Below, in pieces: positions 52,291-62,413 of a stretch of DNA of 64,000 bases. A model generated the notes under the pieces. That model saw only the letters and a list, made by a program, of their open reading frames with translations, had not been told where the DNA came from and did not search any database. The position numbers and the translations under genes were made by a program. The DNA is from Desulfospira joergensenii DSM 10085 (GTDB lineage: Bacteria; Desulfobacterota; Desulfobacteria; Desulfobacterales; Desulfobacteraceae), in assembly GCF_000420085.1 (NCBI RefSeq), contig NZ_ATUG01000002.1, positions 992,001-1,056,000 of the forward strand. Reading direction: 5' to 3'. Numbering within the stretch: the first letter of the stretch is position 1; every line of letters starts with the position of its first letter.

Positions 52291-53319
52291 ATGGATAGTG
52301 AAAATAAGACTCAGGTATTGAATCCCTTTGATGCCGTTCTCAACAAATTATGTCTGACCCCGGTCGGCCTGGCCGGCCTGGCCCTGCTGCTGGTCCTGCC
52401 CTTTATTCCTCCGTTTAACCAGGAGTATATGCTCCGGTGGCTGATCTACTGCGGTTTCATCGCAGCCATGAGCGTGGGATTTGATTTTACGGCCGGCTAT
52501 ATCAGCATCGTCAACTTCGGTTTTGCCGCCGTGTCCGGGTTCGGAGGATACACTTCCGCCCTGCTGGCCGTTAACTTCGGCCTTTCCCCCTGGCTAGGCC
52601 TTGTGGCCGGAGGGGTTACCGCCGGTATCCTGGGGCTGATCATCGGCATGATCAGCCTGCGGCTTCGGGGAATATTCGCGGCCTGCCTGTCCTGGTTCTT
52701 CGGCCTGGCCGTCATGGGGCTGGCCATCAAGCTGGTCTGGCTGACAAGGGGGCCCCTGGGGCTTAGAACCCCCCGCATGTTTGAAACAGACTCCAATGTG
52801 CCCTTTTATTTTACCATCATCGTTCTTCTTTTCCTCATTTATTTGGCCTGTAAATGGGTGGTCCGGTCCAAGATGGGACTGGCCTTCCAGGCCATCGGGC
52901 AGAACATGGATGCGGCAAGGACTTCGGGCATAAATCCGGTTTTTTACAGGGTGTTCAACTTCACCATGTCCTGTGCCATCGCCGGGGTCCTGGGAGGATA
53001 TTACGCCCATTTCTACGGAATTCTCACCCCGGATGTCATGCACACGGCCAAGACCGTGGAAGTGCTGGCCGTGGCCTATATCGGGGGCAGGGGCAGTCTC
53101 TGGGGAGGAGCGGTCATTGCCTTCCCCTTTATCTTTATCATGGAAATCATCAGGTCCACCCTGTCCCATTTACCCGGGCTGAACCTGGTTATATACGCCC
53201 TGGTGCTCATCCTGGTGATGATCTACTACCCGGGTGGGTTCTCATACTTTTATGATACCCATATCAGAAAGCCTAAGAACAAGGCGCTGAGGTATTTTCT
53301 CAATGGCAGAGAGTTGTAA
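52291..53319 (+). CDS. Liv-type ABC transporter permease (LivM-like)
   Basis: 342 residues. GFDFTAGYISIVNFGFAAVSG near 65-85 and AFQAIGQNMDAARTSGINPVFYRVFNFTMS near 195-220 are the LivM hallmarks; about nine helices. It sits 12 bp after the H-type permease and 21 bp before the DMGDH-like gene, so transport and oxidation are probably one transcript. Confidence 0.92.
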   Translation: MDSENKTQVLNPFDAVLNKLCLTPVGLAGLALLLVLPFIPPFNQEYMLRWLIYCGFIAAMSVGFDFTAGYISIVNFGFAAVSGFGGYTSALLAVNFGLSPWLGLVAGGVTAGILGLIIGMISLRLRGIFAACLSWFFGLAVMGLAIKLVWLTRGPLGLRTPRMFETDSNVPFYFTIIVLLFLIYLACKWVVRSKMGLAFQAIGQNMDAARTSGINPVFYRVFNFTMSCAIAGVLGGYYAHFYGILTPDVMHTAKTVEVLAVAYIGGRGSLWGGAVIAFPFIFIMEIIRSTLSHLPGLNLVIYALVLILVMIYYPGGFSYFYDTHIRKPKNKALRYFLNGREL

Positions 53320-53340
53320 TTTTAACGAAGGAGATTACGA

Positions 53341-55761
53341 ATGAAAACCAATGCAAGAGCGGTGATTATCGGCGGAGGAGCCATCGGTGTGAGTGTGGCC
53401 TTTCACCTGGCAAAATACGGATGGAAAGACGAAGTTGTCCTCCTGGAAAAACACGAATTGACCTCGGGTTCCACCTGGATGGCCGCGGGCAATGTATCGT
53501 TTTTCCATGGCAACTACTACGGTACCCAGGTGAACAAGAAGAGTATTGAAATCTTTAAGGAGCTGGAAAAGGAAACCGGGCAGTCCGTCGGCTGGCATAC
53601 CACCGGTTCCATCCGGACGGCAGACAATCCGGCCCGTATGGACGAGCTGGGATATGCCTATTCCATGAACCGCTGCCTGGGCCTGGATGTCTCCTATGTT
53701 ACGCCTGAAGAAATTGCCAAAATGCATCCCTTTATCGATCCCAAAGGCCTTATCGGCGGACTCTATTGGCCGGATGACGGGGATGTGGATCCCAACTCCG
53801 TGACCCAGGCCATGGCCAAGGGCGCACGCCAGCACGGTGCGGAACTCAACCTGCACACCATGGTCACCGGCATCGAACAGAAATCCAACGGCGAATGGCT
53901 GGTTAAAACGGATAAGGGAGATATCACTGCCGAACATGTGATCAATGCCGCAGGTCTCTGGGCTCCGGAAGTGGCCAAAATGGTAGGTCTTGAGATTCCC
54001 TCCATTTCCATAGCCCATACCCATATTCTCTATGAAACCATCCAGGAAATCGCCGACAGAGATACCTACCTGCCCCTGATGCGGGATCCGGATAAGTCCA
54101 TCTACCTGCGCCAGGAAATGGACTCCCTGATCCTCGGTCTTTACGAGGCCAACGGGCAGCAATGGCACAAGAACGGAGTGCCCTGGGACTACGCCCAGGA
54201 AGAAATTAAACCGGATCTTGACAACATCGCCGATTACATCGAGGCGGGTATGGAAAGGTTTCCCGTCCTGGGCGAAACCGGTTTCAAGCATGTCACAGCC
54301 GGTCCCATAACTTATACTCCCAACGGGGATCCCCTGGTGGGACCTGCCGCTCCCCTGAAAAATTTCTACCATGCCTGCGGGTATAGCTTCGGTATTACCC
54401 AGTCCGGGGGTATCGGCCATTACCTGGCCGGATGGATTATGAACGGCGAGCCGGAAATTGACCTGTGGCCCATGGATTCCAGACGGTATGGATCCTATGC
54501 AAACTGGGCATACAATACAGAGAAAATAGCCGACACCTATCCCAGACTTTATGCCACTATCTTTCCCAGTGAGTTCAGGGATGCGGCCCGGCCCAACCGG
54601 ACCAGCCCGATTTATGAATACCAGAAACAGGCCAATGCCGTATTCGGCGACTATTACGGATGGGAATGCCCCAACTACTTCCCGCCTGAAGGCGAAGACG
54701 GGTACGAGAATCCTTCCTGGAGACGTACCAATGCCTTCAAACATGTTGAAGCCGAGTGCAAACATGCCATGGAAAAGGTCGGCGTTATCGATTTGACCCG
54801 GTTTGCAAAGACCCGCATTTCAGGTCCGGGTGCCAAAGCCTGGCTCAACAAGATGACCTGCCAGAAGGTCCCGGAAGTGGACGGCCGCATTGCATTGAGC
54901 CCCATGCTGGATATCAACGGCAATTTCAAGTCTGACATGACCATTACCCGGGTGAACGAGAACGAATTCTTCTGCGTGACAGCATCTGTGGGTAAAAAGC
55001 ATGACCAGCACTGGATGAAGGTCAACCTGCCCGGAGACGGGTCTGTTTGCATGGAAGACATTACCTATAAAATGGGATGTCTGGTCCTTGTGGGACCGGA
55101 TTCCAGGAAAGTCCTGGAAAAAGTCGCGTACAGTGACGTTTCCAATGAGGTTTTCAAATTCGGCACCAGCCGGGAAATCTTTGTCGGCCGGAGCAAATGC
55201 CGGGTAAACCGGATGAACTATGTGGGTGAACTCGGGTATGAGATTTTTCACTCCATTGAAAATCAGATTGCACTTTATAATGCCCTCATGGAAGCCGGAA
55301 AGGAATTTGATATCCGGCTCATCGGCATGCACGCCATGGAGTCCATGCGCCTGGAAAAAGGATATCTGGCCTGGAAAGCAGAGATGAACGTCCACCACAC
55401 CCCCCTTGAAACCAACGTGGCCTGGACCGTAAAGATGGACAAGGATTTCATCGGTAAGGCAGGCATTGAAAAGCAGAAAGCCGAAGGTATCCCCCGTAAA
55501 CTGGTCTGCCTGGTGGTCGATGTCAAGGATACCGATGCCTGGGGATACAATCCCATCCTGTCTGACGGGAAAATCGTGGGAATGACCTCTTCCGGTGGTT
55601 ACGGACACAGGACCCAGAAGAGCATCGCTTTCGGGTATGTACCCCCTGAGCTGGCCGGTGCCGGTACCCAACTGGAAGTAGAAATTCTGGGAAGGGCCAG
55701 GGCTGCTGAAGTCGCCTCCATGCCCATCTATGATCCCAAGAACGAGAGAATGAAAGCCTAA
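53341..55761 (+). CDS. dimethylglycine dehydrogenase-like flavoprotein (DAO-FAO_M-GcvT)
   Basis: 806 residues. N-terminal DAO domain (AVIIGGGAIGVSVAFHLAKYG at 7-27), FAO_M linker (~370-430), GcvT domain from ~450 (GVIDLTRFAKTRISGPGAKAWL, GELGYEIFHS, RLEKGYLAW) and GcvT C-terminal barrel. It resembles dimethylglycine/sarcosine dehydrogenases, which demethylate to methylene-THF and hand electrons to Etf. The covalent-FAD motif usually written GSTWHAAG reads GSTWMAAG here (Met47), so FAD is probably not bound covalently through His. Follows the Liv-type permeases and precedes etfBA. Confidence 0.9.
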   Translation: MKTNARAVIIGGGAIGVSVAFHLAKYGWKDEVVLLEKHELTSGSTWMAAGNVSFFHGNYYGTQVNKKSIEIFKELEKETGQSVGWHTTGSIRTADNPARMDELGYAYSMNRCLGLDVSYVTPEEIAKMHPFIDPKGLIGGLYWPDDGDVDPNSVTQAMAKGARQHGAELNLHTMVTGIEQKSNGEWLVKTDKGDITAEHVINAAGLWAPEVAKMVGLEIPSISIAHTHILYETIQEIADRDTYLPLMRDPDKSIYLRQEMDSLILGLYEANGQQWHKNGVPWDYAQEEIKPDLDNIADYIEAGMERFPVLGETGFKHVTAGPITYTPNGDPLVGPAAPLKNFYHACGYSFGITQSGGIGHYLAGWIMNGEPEIDLWPMDSRRYGSYANWAYNTEKIADTYPRLYATIFPSEFRDAARPNRTSPIYEYQKQANAVFGDYYGWECPNYFPPEGEDGYENPSWRRTNAFKHVEAECKHAMEKVGVIDLTRFAKTRISGPGAKAWLNKMTCQKVPEVDGRIALSPMLDINGNFKSDMTITRVNENEFFCVTASVGKKHDQHWMKVNLPGDGSVCMEDITYKMGCLVLVGPDSRKVLEKVAYSDVSNEVFKFGTSREIFVGRSKCRVNRMNYVGELGYEIFHSIENQIALYNALMEAGKEFDIRLIGMHAMESMRLEKGYLAWKAEMNVHHTPLETNVAWTVKMDKDFIGKAGIEKQKAEGIPRKLVCLVVDVKDTDAWGYNPILSDGKIVGMTSSGGYGHRTQKSIAFGYVPPELAGAGTQLEVEILGRARAAEVASMPIYDPKNERMKA

Positions 55762-55767
55762 AGTACA

Positions 55768-55838
55768 AGATAAAGGCTGAAGGCTGAAGGCTGAAGGAAG
55801 AAACCCCTTCAGCCTTCAGTCTAAGCTCCTTCAGCCTT
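55768..55838. repeat. heptamer repeat and inverted partner before etfB
   Basis: AAGGCTGAAGGCTGAAGGC at about 55772-55792 faces CCTTCAGCCTTCAG and a further CCTTCAGCCTTG copy. A 7-bp direct period and a stem-forming inverted arrangement. Falls between the DMGDH-like gene and etfB. Confidence 0.6.
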
Positions 55839-55854
55839 GTAATATGGAGGAAAA

Positions 55855-56622
55855 ATGAAAATAATAGTATGCGTAAAGCATGTACCGGATACGGCCGCCT
55901 CTATCAAGCTGGCCGGGGATGCCGGGTTTGAAGATGGTGAAATCAAATTCGTGGCTAATCCCTACGATGAGTACGGGGTGGAAGAGGCTGTGAGCCTTAC
56001 CGAGAAGAACGGGGGGGAGGTGGTTATCCTCACCGTGGGCAAGGCATCTGCCGCCGCCACCATCCGGGGCGCCATGGCCATGGGAGCCCACCGGGCCATT
56101 TTGGTGAAGACGGAAGGCCAGTTCCTGGATTCCACCCTGACGGCCAAAGCCCTTAAGGCGGCCATTGAACAGGACGGGACCCCGGATATGATCTTTACGG
56201 GGAAAGGCTCCGTGGACACGGAAAGCTTCCAGACCCAGTACCGGCTGGCCAAGGCCTTTGGCATGCCCGTTGTCAACGAGGTCACCTCTTTGACCGTGGA
56301 CGGGGCAAAAGCCGTGGCAGAACGGGAAACCGGCGGAGGGGAAAAGCAGGTCATTGAAATGGGACTGCCCTGTGTGGTTGGTGCCACCAAGGGGCTGAAT
56401 GAGCCCAGGTACCCCAAATTTCCAGATATCATGAAGGCCAAGAAAAAAGAAATCAAGGAAATGAATCTGGCCGATCTTGGCATTGATGAAGCCGGCGCTG
56501 TGGTGATTGAAAAGCTTGAGCCCGTTCCGGAAAGATCCGGGGCGAAAATGCTGGAAGGTTCAGTGGATGAGCAGGTGACTGAACTTGTCAGGATCCTCAG
56601 GGAAGACGAAAAGGTATTGTAA
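55855..56622 (+). CDS. etfB: electron transfer flavoprotein beta subunit
   Basis: 255 residues: MKIIVCVKHVPDTAASI, NPYDEYGVEEAV, LTVGKASAAATIRGAMAMGAHRAI, MGLPCVVGATKGLNEPRYPKFPDIMKAKKKEI. A second copy of the gene at 14195. GGAGG 6 nt before the ATG. The neighbouring DMGDH-like protein is the likely electron donor and the membrane Fe-S protein the likely acceptor. Confidence 0.94.
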   Translation: MKIIVCVKHVPDTAASIKLAGDAGFEDGEIKFVANPYDEYGVEEAVSLTEKNGGEVVILTVGKASAAATIRGAMAMGAHRAILVKTEGQFLDSTLTAKALKAAIEQDGTPDMIFTGKGSVDTESFQTQYRLAKAFGMPVVNEVTSLTVDGAKAVAERETGGGEKQVIEMGLPCVVGATKGLNEPRYPKFPDIMKAKKKEIKEMNLADLGIDEAGAVVIEKLEPVPERSGAKMLEGSVDEQVTELVRILREDEKVL

Positions 56623-56634
56623 AGGAGAAGATCA

Positions 56635-57570
56635 ATGGCCAGAACAGGAGTTTTAATCGAGACGGAGAACGGCGGGGTAAAGGATACCAGTCTGGGTGTG
56701 CTCACGGCTGCCGCCGGTGGAGAAATATATGCGTTGGTGCTGGATACGGATCCGGCAGGGGTAAAGGATAAACTGGCCGAGTACGGGGCTGCTGCGGTTG
56801 TGGCGGTGAAACCGGGCTCGGGGGATGCCGGAACAAGCCCGGACCTGGCGGCGGAGCTGCTGGCTGCGGCCATCAAGGAGTATGAACTTGAGGCTCTCCT
56901 GGGTACGGCATCTGCCGTGGGCAAGGACCTTTTTGCCAGGCTGGCCGCCCTCCTGGACAAGCCCCTGGTGTCGGACTGCGTGGAAGTGAACCTGGCTGAA
57001 AAAAAGGTTAAAAAATCTCATTTCTCAGGAAAAACCTTTGCCACCCTAAAGGTCAATGCCGACCTTCTGCTGTGCACAGTCCGGCCCAATGCCGTTGAGG
57101 CGGTACCGGCACCGGCAGCAGGAGAGATCATGGAGTTTACCTCCGATGCAGCGGATCCCGGCCTGGTAAAGGTTGTGGAAGTGAAAAAGGGGGCTGCCGA
57201 TAAGCTGGATCTCACCGAAGCTCCCATCATCATCACCGGGGGCCGGGCCATCAAGGCGGCGGAAAACTACTCCATGCTGGAGGCCTGTGCCGCCAAACTG
57301 GGGGCTGCCGTGGGCGCGTCAAGGGCTGCCGTGGATGCGGGATTTGCCCCCCATTCCATGCAGGTGGGACAGACCGGAAAGACCGTGAGCCCCAAGCTTT
57401 ACATTGCCTGCGGGGTATCCGGCGCAGTCCAGCATTTTGCCGGGATGAAAACCTCCAAGGTGATCGTGGCCATCAACGAAGACAAGGATGCCCCGATTTT
57501 TGCCAAATGCGACTACGGCATTGTGGGGGATATCTTTGATGTGGTTCCGGTACTGACCGAAAAACTTTAA
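56635..57570 (+). CDS. etfA: electron transfer flavoprotein alpha subunit
   Basis: 311 residues, intact C-terminal FAD-binding domain: [46 protein letters not shown], and [14 protein letters not shown]. The N-terminal half is closer to textbook EtfA than the copy at 14962. Starts 12 bp after etfB. A hairpin and 139-bp gap separate it from the Fe-S oxidoreductase gene. Confidence 0.94.
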   Translation: MARTGVLIETENGGVKDTSLGVLTAAAGGEIYALVLDTDPAGVKDKLAEYGAAAVVAVKPGSGDAGTSPDLAAELLAAAIKEYELEALLGTASAVGKDLFARLAALLDKPLVSDCVEVNLAEKKVKKSHFSGKTFATLKVNADLLLCTVRPNAVEAVPAPAAGEIMEFTSDAADPGLVKVVEVKKGAADKLDLTEAPIIITGGRAIKAAENYSMLEACAAKLGAAVGASRAAVDAGFAPHSMQVGQTGKTVSPKLYIACGVSGAVQHFAGMKTSKVIVAINEDKDAPIFAKCDYGIVGDIFDVVPVLTEKL

Positions 57571-57617
57571 ATAAGAACTGCCGTGGGGGAGAAAAGACTT
57601 CCATTGCAAAAGAAAAC

Positions 57618-57642
57618 AGCACCTGCCCGCCGGGCAGGTGCT
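57618..57642 (+). terminator. hairpin between etfA and the Fe-S oxidoreductase gene
   Basis: AGCACCTGCC at 57618-57627 pairs with GGCAGGTGCT at 57633-57642 (10-bp stem, 5-nt loop). Followed by CTTATTG, a poor T tract, so it is probably an attenuator or processing site. Confidence 0.5.
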
Positions 57643-57709
57643 CTTATTGACCATGAAGGGGCTGAAAAGGCACTTCGCGACAAGATAAAGGATTTGGAGA
57701 GGGTGTTAG

Positions 57710-59728
57710 ATGGAAAAGTATTTGATTTTTAAGTCCGTACTCATGCTGGCTGCACTCATCGGTGCATTTGGATATTTTTTCGTTAAGGTGATCCGGCTGT
57801 ACAAGATCATGATGGCCGTGGACGGGGAACCGGTTACGGCTGTTGACAGAATCAACGAGCGGATAAGAGTACTCTTTGTCGATGTTCTCGGACAGACCAA
57901 TGTGAGGCGGAAAATTATGCCGGGACTGGCCCATACCCTGATCTTTTTCGGGTTCCTGGCCATCCAGCCCCATTCCCTGGAACTCATGCTCAGGGGGGTG
58001 ATTCCCTCCCTCAATATCGGTCATTTCCTGCCCGGCCCCTACACGGCTTATCTTTTTGCGGCGGATATCCTGGGATTTTTTGTCCTGGTGGGATTTGCCT
58101 ATGCCCTGTACAGACGCCTGGTGGTTAAACCCGACTACCTGACCATGGGCAGGGATGCCAATCTGATCATCTTGTTCACCTCGGTGATCGTCCTTTCTTT
58201 TCACTTTATCAATGCTTTTCAGCTGGCCATGCCCGTGGGTTCGGACGGATTTTCCTATGCCGGCGCCTTTCCCATATCCGGGATTTTTGCCTCTGTGTTC
58301 GGCATCAACGGACTTTCACAGGCCCAGCTGAATCTGGGGTATGAAATTTCCTACTACATCCACATCGGCACCATCCTGGGATTTCTGATCTATATTCCGG
58401 GATCCAAACACCTCCATCTGCTGGCGGCAGCCCCCAATGTGTTTTTCAAAAGGCTGGAAACACCCAAGACCATCGTTAAGACGGATATCGAGAATGAGGA
58501 GGCCGAGACCTTCGGCCTGGGTAAGGCAAGTGAATTCAACTGGCACAACGTACTCAACCTCTATGCCTGCACAGAGTGCGGGCGGTGCGAGGAACTCTGT
58601 CCGGCTTCGTCCACGGGCAAGGCCCTCTCCCCCAAGAAGATCATCCATGATTTCAAGGTGGACCTTCTGGACCAGGCCGATCTGATTCTGCCGGATAAGG
58701 AAGGCCAGGATAAAAAGGACCAGGTCCAGCCCCTGATGCGGGAGGGCTCTGAAATCACGGATGAGGTCCTCTGGTCCTGTACCACATGCCGTTCCTGTGA
58801 GAATATCTGTCCCGTGAGCAACGAGCATCTCGATTTCATCTTTGAAATGAGAAAGCACCAGGTCCTCATGGAGGCCAATTTCCCTCCGGAGATGCAGGAA
58901 ACCTTCAACAACATGGAAAATCAGGCCAATCCCTGGGGATTTTCAGCCGATACCCGTGGGGACTGGGCCAAAGACATGGACATCCCTCTTATGGCGGAAA
59001 AACCCGATACCAAGGTGCTTTATTTTGTGGGCTGTGCCGGCTCCTTTGACGACCGGGGAAAGAAGATCAGCCAGGCCACGGCAAGGGTTCTGAAAAAAGC
59101 CGGGGTGGACTTTGCCATTCTGGGGCCGGAAGAGGCCTGCAACGGGGACATGGCCCGCCGGGCCGGCAACGAATACCTGGGGCAGATGATGATCATGCAG
59201 AACGTGGAGACCATCAACCAGTACAAGCCCGAACTCATCCTCACGGGATGTCCCCATTGTTATAACACCTTAAAGAATGAATACCCGGAATTCGGGGCCG
59301 AATACGAGGTGGTCCACACTGCCGATTATTTCAATACCCTGATCCAGGAGGGCAGGCTCAAGGTCACTGCCAAGGACTTCGGGAAAATGACCTTTCACGA
59401 TTCCTGTTATTTGGGCCGGTGGAACGATATTTATGAGTCTCCCCGGCAGCTGCTTACAGCCGCCTCCAGCGGGGAACTGGTGGAGATGGAAAGAACCCGG
59501 GAAAAAGGTTTCTGCTGCGGGGCCGGGGGCGCCAGAATGTTCATGGAAGAGACCGTGGGCGAGCGGATCAACAATGTCCGGGCACAACAGGCCGTGGATA
59601 CAGGTGCCCGGGTGGTGGCCGCCTCCTGCCCCTTCTGCGCCACCATGCTCAACGACGGAATCATGGAAACCGATGAAAAGATTCCGGTCAAGGATATTGC
59701 TGAGATCCTGGACGAAGCAACAGAGTAA
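57710..59728 (+). CDS. membrane Fe-S (CCG-domain) oxidoreductase, probable Etf:quinone oxidoreductase
   Basis: 672 residues. Five or six N-terminal membrane helices (~7-30, 68-90, 105-130, 145-168, 208-228) of NarI-like type; two 4Fe-4S motifs, CTECGRCEELCP near 285-296 and CTTCRSCENICP near 363-374; then two CCG domains (CAGSFDD; GCPHCYNTL; CYLGRWNDIYESPR; CCGAGGARM; CPFCATML). Such HdrD-like membrane proteins are proposed to take electrons from EtfAB to menaquinone in syntrophs and sulfate reducers. Its place right after etfBA fits that role. Confidence 0.9.
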   Translation: MEKYLIFKSVLMLAALIGAFGYFFVKVIRLYKIMMAVDGEPVTAVDRINERIRVLFVDVLGQTNVRRKIMPGLAHTLIFFGFLAIQPHSLELMLRGVIPSLNIGHFLPGPYTAYLFAADILGFFVLVGFAYALYRRLVVKPDYLTMGRDANLIILFTSVIVLSFHFINAFQLAMPVGSDGFSYAGAFPISGIFASVFGINGLSQAQLNLGYEISYYIHIGTILGFLIYIPGSKHLHLLAAAPNVFFKRLETPKTIVKTDIENEEAETFGLGKASEFNWHNVLNLYACTECGRCEELCPASSTGKALSPKKIIHDFKVDLLDQADLILPDKEGQDKKDQVQPLMREGSEITDEVLWSCTTCRSCENICPVSNEHLDFIFEMRKHQVLMEANFPPEMQETFNNMENQANPWGFSADTRGDWAKDMDIPLMAEKPDTKVLYFVGCAGSFDDRGKKISQATARVLKKAGVDFAILGPEEACNGDMARRAGNEYLGQMMIMQNVETINQYKPELILTGCPHCYNTLKNEYPEFGAEYEVVHTADYFNTLIQEGRLKVTAKDFGKMTFHDSCYLGRWNDIYESPRQLLTAASSGELVEMERTREKGFCCGAGGARMFMEETVGERINNVRAQQAVDTGARVVAASCPFCATMLNDGIMETDEKIPVKDIAEILDEATE

Positions 59729-59805
59729 TGAAGAATCAATAATTGAGGAAAAAGCGCGGCAGTTGACTGCTTCTGCTTTGACCTATAGGACAAAGAGGTC
59801 ATGAG

Positions 59806-60195
59806 ATGAAAATACTGGTTGCCTATGATGAACAGACATCGTTTGAGCGTGTAATCGACCATGCCGTAAAACGGGCCAAAAGGTTTAATGCCTCTGTACA
59901 CCTGATTCGGACCTGCTCTCCGGACAGGAGTGCCCTGGAAATCTCCCAGATGACCTTCAAGCTGAAGGAACTTCGGCGGGACCGGTTTAAAAATCAGGGG
60001 GTTGAAGGAGAGGCCCATGTCCTGATCCGGGGCCTGGCCCCGGGGGAGGATATTGTCCAGTATGCCAGGGAAAAAGATGTGGATGAAATCATCATGGGGA
60101 TAAAGAAAAGATCAAAAGTCGGGAAAGCCCTGTTCGGATCCACTGCACAATTTGTCATTCTTGAAGCTCACTGCCCGGTACTTACGATTAAATAA
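59806..60195 (+). CDS. universal stress protein (UspA family)
   Basis: 129 residues. Begins [21 protein letters not shown]; the C-terminal [21 protein letters not shown] is the ATP-binding GxxKRxxxGxxxFGS loop. Shorter than typical (~140-150), with a compact middle. Function is unspecific; it sits between the Fe-S oxidoreductase and a chemoreceptor. Confidence 0.88.
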   Translation: MKILVAYDEQTSFERVIDHAVKRAKRFNASVHLIRTCSPDRSALEISQMTFKLKELRRDRFKNQGVEGEAHVLIRGLAPGEDIVQYAREKDVDEIIMGIKKRSKVGKALFGSTAQFVILEAHCPVLTIK

Positions 60196-60220
60196 AGAAT
60201 CCACAGCAGGAGGATCAATC

Positions 60221-62332
60221 ATGGGTAAAGCCGGCTTAAGGATAAAGATCCTTTTGGGGGCATTGATTCTGGTGGTGATCGTGAGTGGAGCCATCACAGC
60301 GGTGGTGTCCACTTTGGTGACCCGTCAGAACAAAGGGGCGGTAAATGCCGCTCTGGATAAATCCCTTACCATTGTCCGGGATTCCCTTGAAGAGGACCGG
60401 ACCTCCTTTTTGGACACCATTGTACAGATGTCGACGGTGAACAAGGTGGGGGATGATGTAAAATTTCTTACCGGGTTCCAGGACGGCGGACTCACCCTTG
60501 TCCGTTCCAATTATGAGAAGATAACAACGCTTATCACCAACGCGGCGCTTCTCAATCATATCTGGGCCGTGCGGATTTATAATACGGAAAAGACATTGTT
60601 CAGTTATTTTCAGCGTAATTCCGACACCAGCCTGGTATCGGGATTTCAATTTCAGAAGAAATTTTACTCAAGGGTTTTCAAACCGGATGAGGATTACAAC
60701 AAGGTAGAGTTCCGGGAATCATCCGATATCAAGGAAATTTCTTCCCTGCTTTTTTCCGGAAATGAAATGACCCGGGCAGGGAAACTGCCGGAAAAAGGCT
60801 CGGTTTCCATTGAGGTTGCCCGGGACCTGCTTGGATTTGAGACCCGGATTCCCTTATTTGCCAATGTATATAACAAGGAAACCGAACAGACCGAGCCCAG
60901 GCAGGTGGGGTTCATTGTAGCGATTTCGCGGCTGGGCAGGGATTTTGCCGCTAATATGAAGCGGATCACCGGCATGGGAATGAACCTGTTCATCGGGGAT
61001 CAATACAGTACCGGGGATTATCCGGCCTATGCAAAGGTAGATCTTTCAACGGTCCCTGAGGTTTCCCAGGGGGAGAAACCCAAATTCCATTTCAGTGAAA
61101 CCCGTTTTGGGGATCAGGATTATTTCCAGGTCCTCATGCCCTTTTATTCCGGGGGAAAGAGGATCGGCGGTGTTCTGCTGCTGGAATCCGACGCCAATGT
61201 AAAGGCCAATACCCGGCAGATGGTGGTCATGATCAGTCTGGTGGCCCTGGGCTGTATTATCCTGGTGGTTCCCCTTGCCTGGTTTGTTGCCGGCAAGGTG
61301 GTCAATCCCCTGGTCAATCTCCGGGATAAATTAAAGGATATTGCCGAGGGGGAGGGGGACCTGAGAACACGGCTGGAGATCACATCCAAGGATGAAATCG
61401 GCCAGTTGGCCGCCTGGTTCAATACTTTTATAGACAAGATCCACGTCCTGATCCGGGAAGTGGCCCAAAATTCAGATGAACTCAATTTAAGTTCCACGGA
61501 CCTGGCCAAGATATCAAAGGTCATGGCCGACGGAGCCGCCCAGACTTCAGACCAGGCCAATTCAGTGTCTGCGGCCAGTGAAGAGATGAGCACCTCCATG
61601 ACCTCCGTGGCCACGTCCATGGGCCAGGCTGCTGAAAACATGGCCATGGTCTCCAAGGCCACCGGAGAAATGACCCAGACCATCAATGAGATCTCCCAAA
61701 ACACCCAGGAGGCCCGGGAAATTACGGGTCTGGTCAAGGAAAAGACCGGTCAGGCTTCGGATCAGATCGAGGAACTTGGCAGTGCCGCCCGGGAAATCGG
61801 GGAGGTGGTGGAAACCATCACTGATATCTCAGGCCAGGTCAATCTCCTGGCTTTGAACGCCACCATTGAGGCGGCCCGGGCAGGGGAGGCCGGCAAAGGA
61901 TTTGCCGTGGTGGCCAATGAGATCAAAGAACTGGCCGACCAGACCGCAGGGGCCAGCAAGGATATCAAGGAAAAAGTCGAAAAGATCAGGACATCCACCG
62001 GCCTGACCGTGGACCAGATCAATGAAGTTGCGGAGGTGGTCAACAAGGTCAACGAGATTGTTCTTATTATTGCTTCAGCCGTGGAAGAGCAGTCCGCCAC
62101 CACCAGCAATATCTCAGATACGATCTCCCAGGTGACCCAGGGAATTGACAGTATCAGCAGCAACGTATCCCAGAGTTCAGGCGTTTCTTCTGAAATCGCA
62201 GAGCAGATCACCGGTGTTACGAAAAACGCTGAAGAGATGAGTCAGAGCTCTTCCCAGGTGGACACCCGGTCCGGGGAACTCTCCCGGCTTGCGGAAAAGC
62301 TGATGGCCCTGGTCCAAAGGTTTAAAATTTAG
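60221..62332 (+). CDS. methyl-accepting chemotaxis protein
   Basis: 703 residues from ATG 60221 (CAGGAGGA 8 nt upstream; the longer frame overlaps the usp gene). TM1 ~8-30, a large periplasmic Cache-type sensor ~35-345, TM2 ~350-370, HAMP ([19 protein letters not shown]), and the signalling tip [30 protein letters not shown]. No CheR pentapeptide. Next to a BCCT carrier and the DMGDH/etf block, it may sense betaine or related amines (inference). An excellent terminator follows. Confidence 0.92.
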   Translation: MGKAGLRIKILLGALILVVIVSGAITAVVSTLVTRQNKGAVNAALDKSLTIVRDSLEEDRTSFLDTIVQMSTVNKVGDDVKFLTGFQDGGLTLVRSNYEKITTLITNAALLNHIWAVRIYNTEKTLFSYFQRNSDTSLVSGFQFQKKFYSRVFKPDEDYNKVEFRESSDIKEISSLLFSGNEMTRAGKLPEKGSVSIEVARDLLGFETRIPLFANVYNKETEQTEPRQVGFIVAISRLGRDFAANMKRITGMGMNLFIGDQYSTGDYPAYAKVDLSTVPEVSQGEKPKFHFSETRFGDQDYFQVLMPFYSGGKRIGGVLLLESDANVKANTRQMVVMISLVALGCIILVVPLAWFVAGKVVNPLVNLRDKLKDIAEGEGDLRTRLEITSKDEIGQLAAWFNTFIDKIHVLIREVAQNSDELNLSSTDLAKISKVMADGAAQTSDQANSVSAASEEMSTSMTSVATSMGQAAENMAMVSKATGEMTQTINEISQNTQEAREITGLVKEKTGQASDQIEELGSAAREIGEVVETITDISGQVNLLALNATIEAARAGEAGKGFAVVANEIKELADQTAGASKDIKEKVEKIRTSTGLTVDQINEVAEVVNKVNEIVLIIASAVEEQSATTSNISDTISQVTQGIDSISSNVSQSSGVSSEIAEQITGVTKNAEEMSQSSSQVDTRSGELSRLAEKLMALVQRFKI

Positions 62333-62337
62333 TTGGC

Positions 62338-62378
62338 AAGGCCTTTTGAAAGATTTTTTCAAAAGGCCTTTTTTTTTA
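62338..62378 (+). terminator. intrinsic terminator after the chemoreceptor
   Basis: AAGGCCTTTTGAAA at 62338-62351 pairs with TTTCAAAAGGCCTT at 62357-62370, followed by eight Ts. It isolates the BCCT gene downstream. Confidence 0.93.
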
Positions 62379-62413
62379 ACTTTTTAACTATATTTACAGG
62401 AAAGGGAATTGAG

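Noticed and set aside
53335..54765. 476-codon minus-strand frame over the DMGDH-like gene
   Set aside because: Antisense shadow of a clear flavoprotein.
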